A stretch of DNA of 35,767 nt, from contig JH155318.1 in assembly GCA_000226015.1 (NCBI GenBank), forward strand, positions 145,886 through 181,652, in the 5' to 3' direction. Under the pieces are notes generated by a model. It had not been told where the DNA came from, did no database searches, and saw only the letters and a program-made list of their open reading frames with translations. The position numbers were made by a program, and so were the translations under genes. This document shows, piece by piece, positions 33,197 to 35,767 of the stretch. This DNA comes from Mnemiopsis leidyi. Lineage: Eukaryota; Ctenophora; Tentaculata; Lobata; Bolinopsidae. The first letter of the stretch is position 1; every line of letters starts with the position of its first letter.

Positions 33197-35252
33197 ATGG
33201 ATTCTATGAGGTAATGTCATAGTTAATCACCAACAATCTCCCCTTACAGTTACACAATAGGCTGAATTTATTTATTAAGTTATTTTATTTTTATTTTCAA
33301 GTCTCACTCAAAAATTAAGCCTAATTAAAGATGATTTTCAACCGAAAAACACTGTCAACTTGAAGCGTTGGTTGGGGCAATGATTTGTTTGGGTCCAATT
33401 TAGCTGCATGTTACTAATTCCTGCAATAAGCTAATTAGAGACGTATAGAGATTAGAAAAACTCAGACAATATGTGCGAACAACGTGTTTTTGTAGCAAAC
33501 TCCATGTATCAAAGATTAATAGATGCCATTACATACACATTACACAAGTCAAAATTATAAAATTAGCTGCGACTATTTTCCTTTTATTATTTTTCTTTTA
33601 CGATTCCACAATATCATCTGATTCTACTCAATCTCATATTCAGGACTGAGACAGACCCGATACCCGCGGAAAATGTCCAGAATTACATGCAAGTAATGGA
33701 TCTGTTGTGGCAGCTCGGGGCTAAGTCGGTAGGTCCTGCTTCAGATTTCAGACTTGTAGTGTAACAATATAAAATCTGGACGTTTTAATAGTTAGTTTTA
33801 TTACAATTTGTACTTCGCTGAACGCTGGAGCACTCATACAATTTTCTTACAATCATATAAAAAGTGTTCACCTTCGAGTTTCGACCCCCGATACAAATTC
33901 CAAAAAAAGTGTAAGAACGTGATCTCTTTCTTGTCCCTCTGTTCCTTCTAGGAAAATTCCGTTAACGTGGACTAAGTCTTTAGAAGCAGGGAACAACACC
34001 ACATCACATCACAATAAAGCAATTACATAGCCCTCCTAGAACTTTCTTTCTTCCAGGATTAGGATCTTCGCAAACAATAAACAACCTGTAACTTTTCTTT
34101 CTTCCAGGATTAGGTTCTTCCCAAACAATAAACAACCTGTAACTTTTCTTTCTTCCAGGATTAGGATCTTCCCAAACAATAAACAACCTGTAACTTTTCT
34201 TTCTTCCAGGATTAGGATCTTCCCAAACAATAAACAACCTGTAACTTTTCTTTCTTCCAGGATTAGGATCTTCCCAAACAATAAACAACCTGTAACTTTT
34301 CCAGAACTACGATCAGTTTATGACAGAGGCACAGGCGATCTGGGTGGACATTTTCAGTAAACAACCGGACAGAATATCACTGTTATTGGACCAGCTCAAG
34401 AGACAGAGGTCGACTCAGAACGGGAACGAGAGCTACAACCTCATGTGAGATTTCACACTGAAGTCGTGCTTTTTGTTTTGCTTTTAGTGTTTACCCTTAA
34501 GATAACGTCAAATAAAAACTCGCTGTCTTTAACCGGCACGTTTAACATTTCTGCTTGTGCTAAAAAGGTTTAATTTTGCTCCGAACTATGCTAATTCCTA
34601 AAAGTCCACCCTTAAATCCAGGAGAGAGAAGGACGCGTTCAGTCCCGGAACGGGGGACGGTAAGACACGGAAAGAAGGAACGCCTCTTCCACTGAACCTC
34701 CTCCTACAAAGGCAGGAGAACAGTAACTCTAACGCTATCCTGGCTGAGTCTTTGTCCTTGTCGGTAAGATGTTCATATTTTTTTTCCTTTTCTGAACAGT
34801 CAAGCTTTGTTTATATTCGTTGGTCAACATGAGAAAATTCTATCATTCTTGATAGTCGATAATTATTTATAGGGAGTTGTTATTGGTCTAAGTATTATTG
34901 GTACCCCCCCCCCCCCCTCCCGATCCAGAGAAGATTTATGCAGTTTGTGACACGTGTGTGTTGCGGTTAATGTGTTTTTTAATTTGATGTTTGAGTTACA
35001 CACTGTTGTACTAAAATCCTATTATTTTGCTGTTTCTGTTGTTTTCTGTTTTTTCTGTTTTTTCTGTTTTTCTGTTTTCTGGCCCGGACTTAGGTGAAAT
35101 TGTCAAAATATCCGAGTCGCTAAACCCCCTCCCCTTACAAACAGTTAACGGTTGTATTAGAACCCCTACAGTTAACCAGTGAGGAGTATGCAAGGGTACC
35201 GCTCCGTCTGGGTACTACGAGACAAATTCTGTTTTGTTGTTACACAGTCTGA
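33197..35252 (+). CDS. Small five-exon gene, unknown function (162 residues)
   Basis: Exons 33197-33210, 33644-33728, 34305-34444, 34622-34763 and 35145-35252. All junctions are GT-AG and phases run 2, 0, 2, 0, giving one frame from ATG (context AAAATGG) to TGA. The protein begins MDSMRTETDPIPAENVQNYM, continues with amphipathic text (VMDLLWQLGAKS, QAIWVDIFSKQPDRISLLLDQLKRQ), then a polar segment, then NLLLQRQENSNSNAILAESL and a C-terminus VPLRLGTTRQILFCCYTV. It looks mostly alpha-helical and cytoplasmic or nuclear, with no signal peptide or membrane span. I do not recognise the family. The 14-base first coding exon is the weakest link. The acceptor of exon 3 is the last of a tandem array of acceptor copies. 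Confidence 0.62.
34040..34304 (+). repeat. 51-bp minisatellite built on the exon 3 acceptor of the small gene
   Basis: Five near-identical copies of a 51-bp unit containing CTTTTCTTTCTTCCAGGATT. The array ends in a truncated copy (CCTGTAACTTTTCCAG) that is the real acceptor (34303-34304). The minus-strand open frame across it is an artefact of a unit divisible by three. Confidence 0.94.
35029..35082. repeat. TTTTCTG simple repeat
   Basis: Pyrimidine-rich microsatellite of TTTTCTG-like units about 60 bp upstream of the last exon of the small gene. A run of 14 C residues lies at about 34905-34918. Confidence 0.85.
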
Positions 35253-35587
35253 CTAGTTTGTTTGTCTGCGAACGTCCTATTTATTTGTTATTTGTTCGTG
35301 ACTGTAATTATTTAATGATACTGGAATATCTATTGTTTGCAACATAAGTGTAACGACGTATCTATATTATTTCTTCGAATTCTTAATAACGTCAGCATGG
35401 TTGAGATGTGAGTTGATTAATATTAGACTTAATGTACCCGTTCACCCTTAAAACAATAGCTGACCATCATCAGAATTTTACGGACCCTAATGTATTCTAA
35501 AAATATAGCGTCATATATAACGCACATAATTTCCTTGCCAGTGAATTGTTTCCCTGTCAATAGTTATTCACGTCACCTGTGTTAGCA

Positions 35588-35767
35588 AACTGTTTTCAAC
35601 AGCTGTTTCAACAAGCAGATTTAACGATAGATGTTTTAATCAACTGTTTTATCAACCAGTTTTTTCAACTGTTTTCCCAACTTGTTTTTCAAGTGTTTTC
35701 CCAACTAGTTTTTCAACTGTTTTCCCAACTAGTTTTTCAACTGTTTTGAAACCGTTTCTCACTAACT
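35588..35767. repeat. Degenerate 24-bp repeat at the window edge
   Basis: Copies of TTTTTCAACTGTTTTCCCAA with CTAG or CTTG linkers, tightest from 35655 on. The left copies are more diverged. The array may continue past the window. Confidence 0.85.

Noticed and set aside
34004-34288. Minus-strand repeat protein
   Set aside because: Artefact of the 51-bp repeat; the plus strand carries the real splice site and exon.

Overview
This window is nuclear DNA from an animal. It is AT-rich, has spliceosomal GT-AG introns of about 120 to 5,200 bp, and encodes metazoan-type multidomain proteins: a MyTH4-FERM myosin, a rhodopsin-class GPCR, and sushi, thrombospondin-1 and EGF modules. All exons below were assembled by hand from splice signals, phase agreement and domain recognition. 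Divergence from vertebrate sequences and the dense nesting of genes in introns suggest an early-branching invertebrate. A ctenophore is one possibility, but the sequence alone does not settle the species.

Layout. (1) 306-18433, plus strand: the 3' two thirds of an unconventional myosin X gene, 22 coding exons and about 1,101 residues, from the IQ motifs to the stop codon. The motor domain lies upstream of the window. (2) The two largest introns of this gene each carry a complete nested gene. The 3,966-bp intron holds a three-exon secreted sushi-domain protein on the minus strand (4275-2952). The 5,171-bp intron holds an intronless class A GPCR on the plus strand (8906-10054). (3) 20592-27386, minus strand: a 14-exon single-pass membrane protein of 485 residues, with signal peptide, thrombospondin-1 repeat, seven EGF-like modules, a membrane helix and a cytoplasmic tail. 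It converges with the myosin gene. (4) 27.5-28.4 kb: a GC-richer probable retroelement remnant. (5) 29.7-31.8 kb: weak candidate exons. (6) 33197-35252, plus strand: a small five-exon gene of 162 residues with no recognised family.

The most unusual feature is architectural. Many introns contain tandem or dispersed duplications that start from, and often include, the real splice junction. The exon edge, the AG or GT, and the neighbouring intron bases are copied several times into the intron. Examples lie at 2076-2577, 5795-6071, 6661-6785, 11705-11856, 13889-14086, 26443-26932 and 34040-34304. In the cases I read through, use of a decoy site runs into an in-frame stop, so the array could act as a splice trap or a record of intron growth. 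Other minisatellites sit next to exons without containing the junction. Two arrays end in perfect 28-30 bp palindromes.

Functionally, myosin X carries cargo to filopodial tips (IQ lever arm, PIP3-binding PH domains, MyTH4-FERM cargo module). The EGF/TSP1 receptor and the GPCR are cell-surface proteins and the sushi protein is secreted. Nothing in the sequence shows that they work in one pathway beyond physical nesting and linkage.
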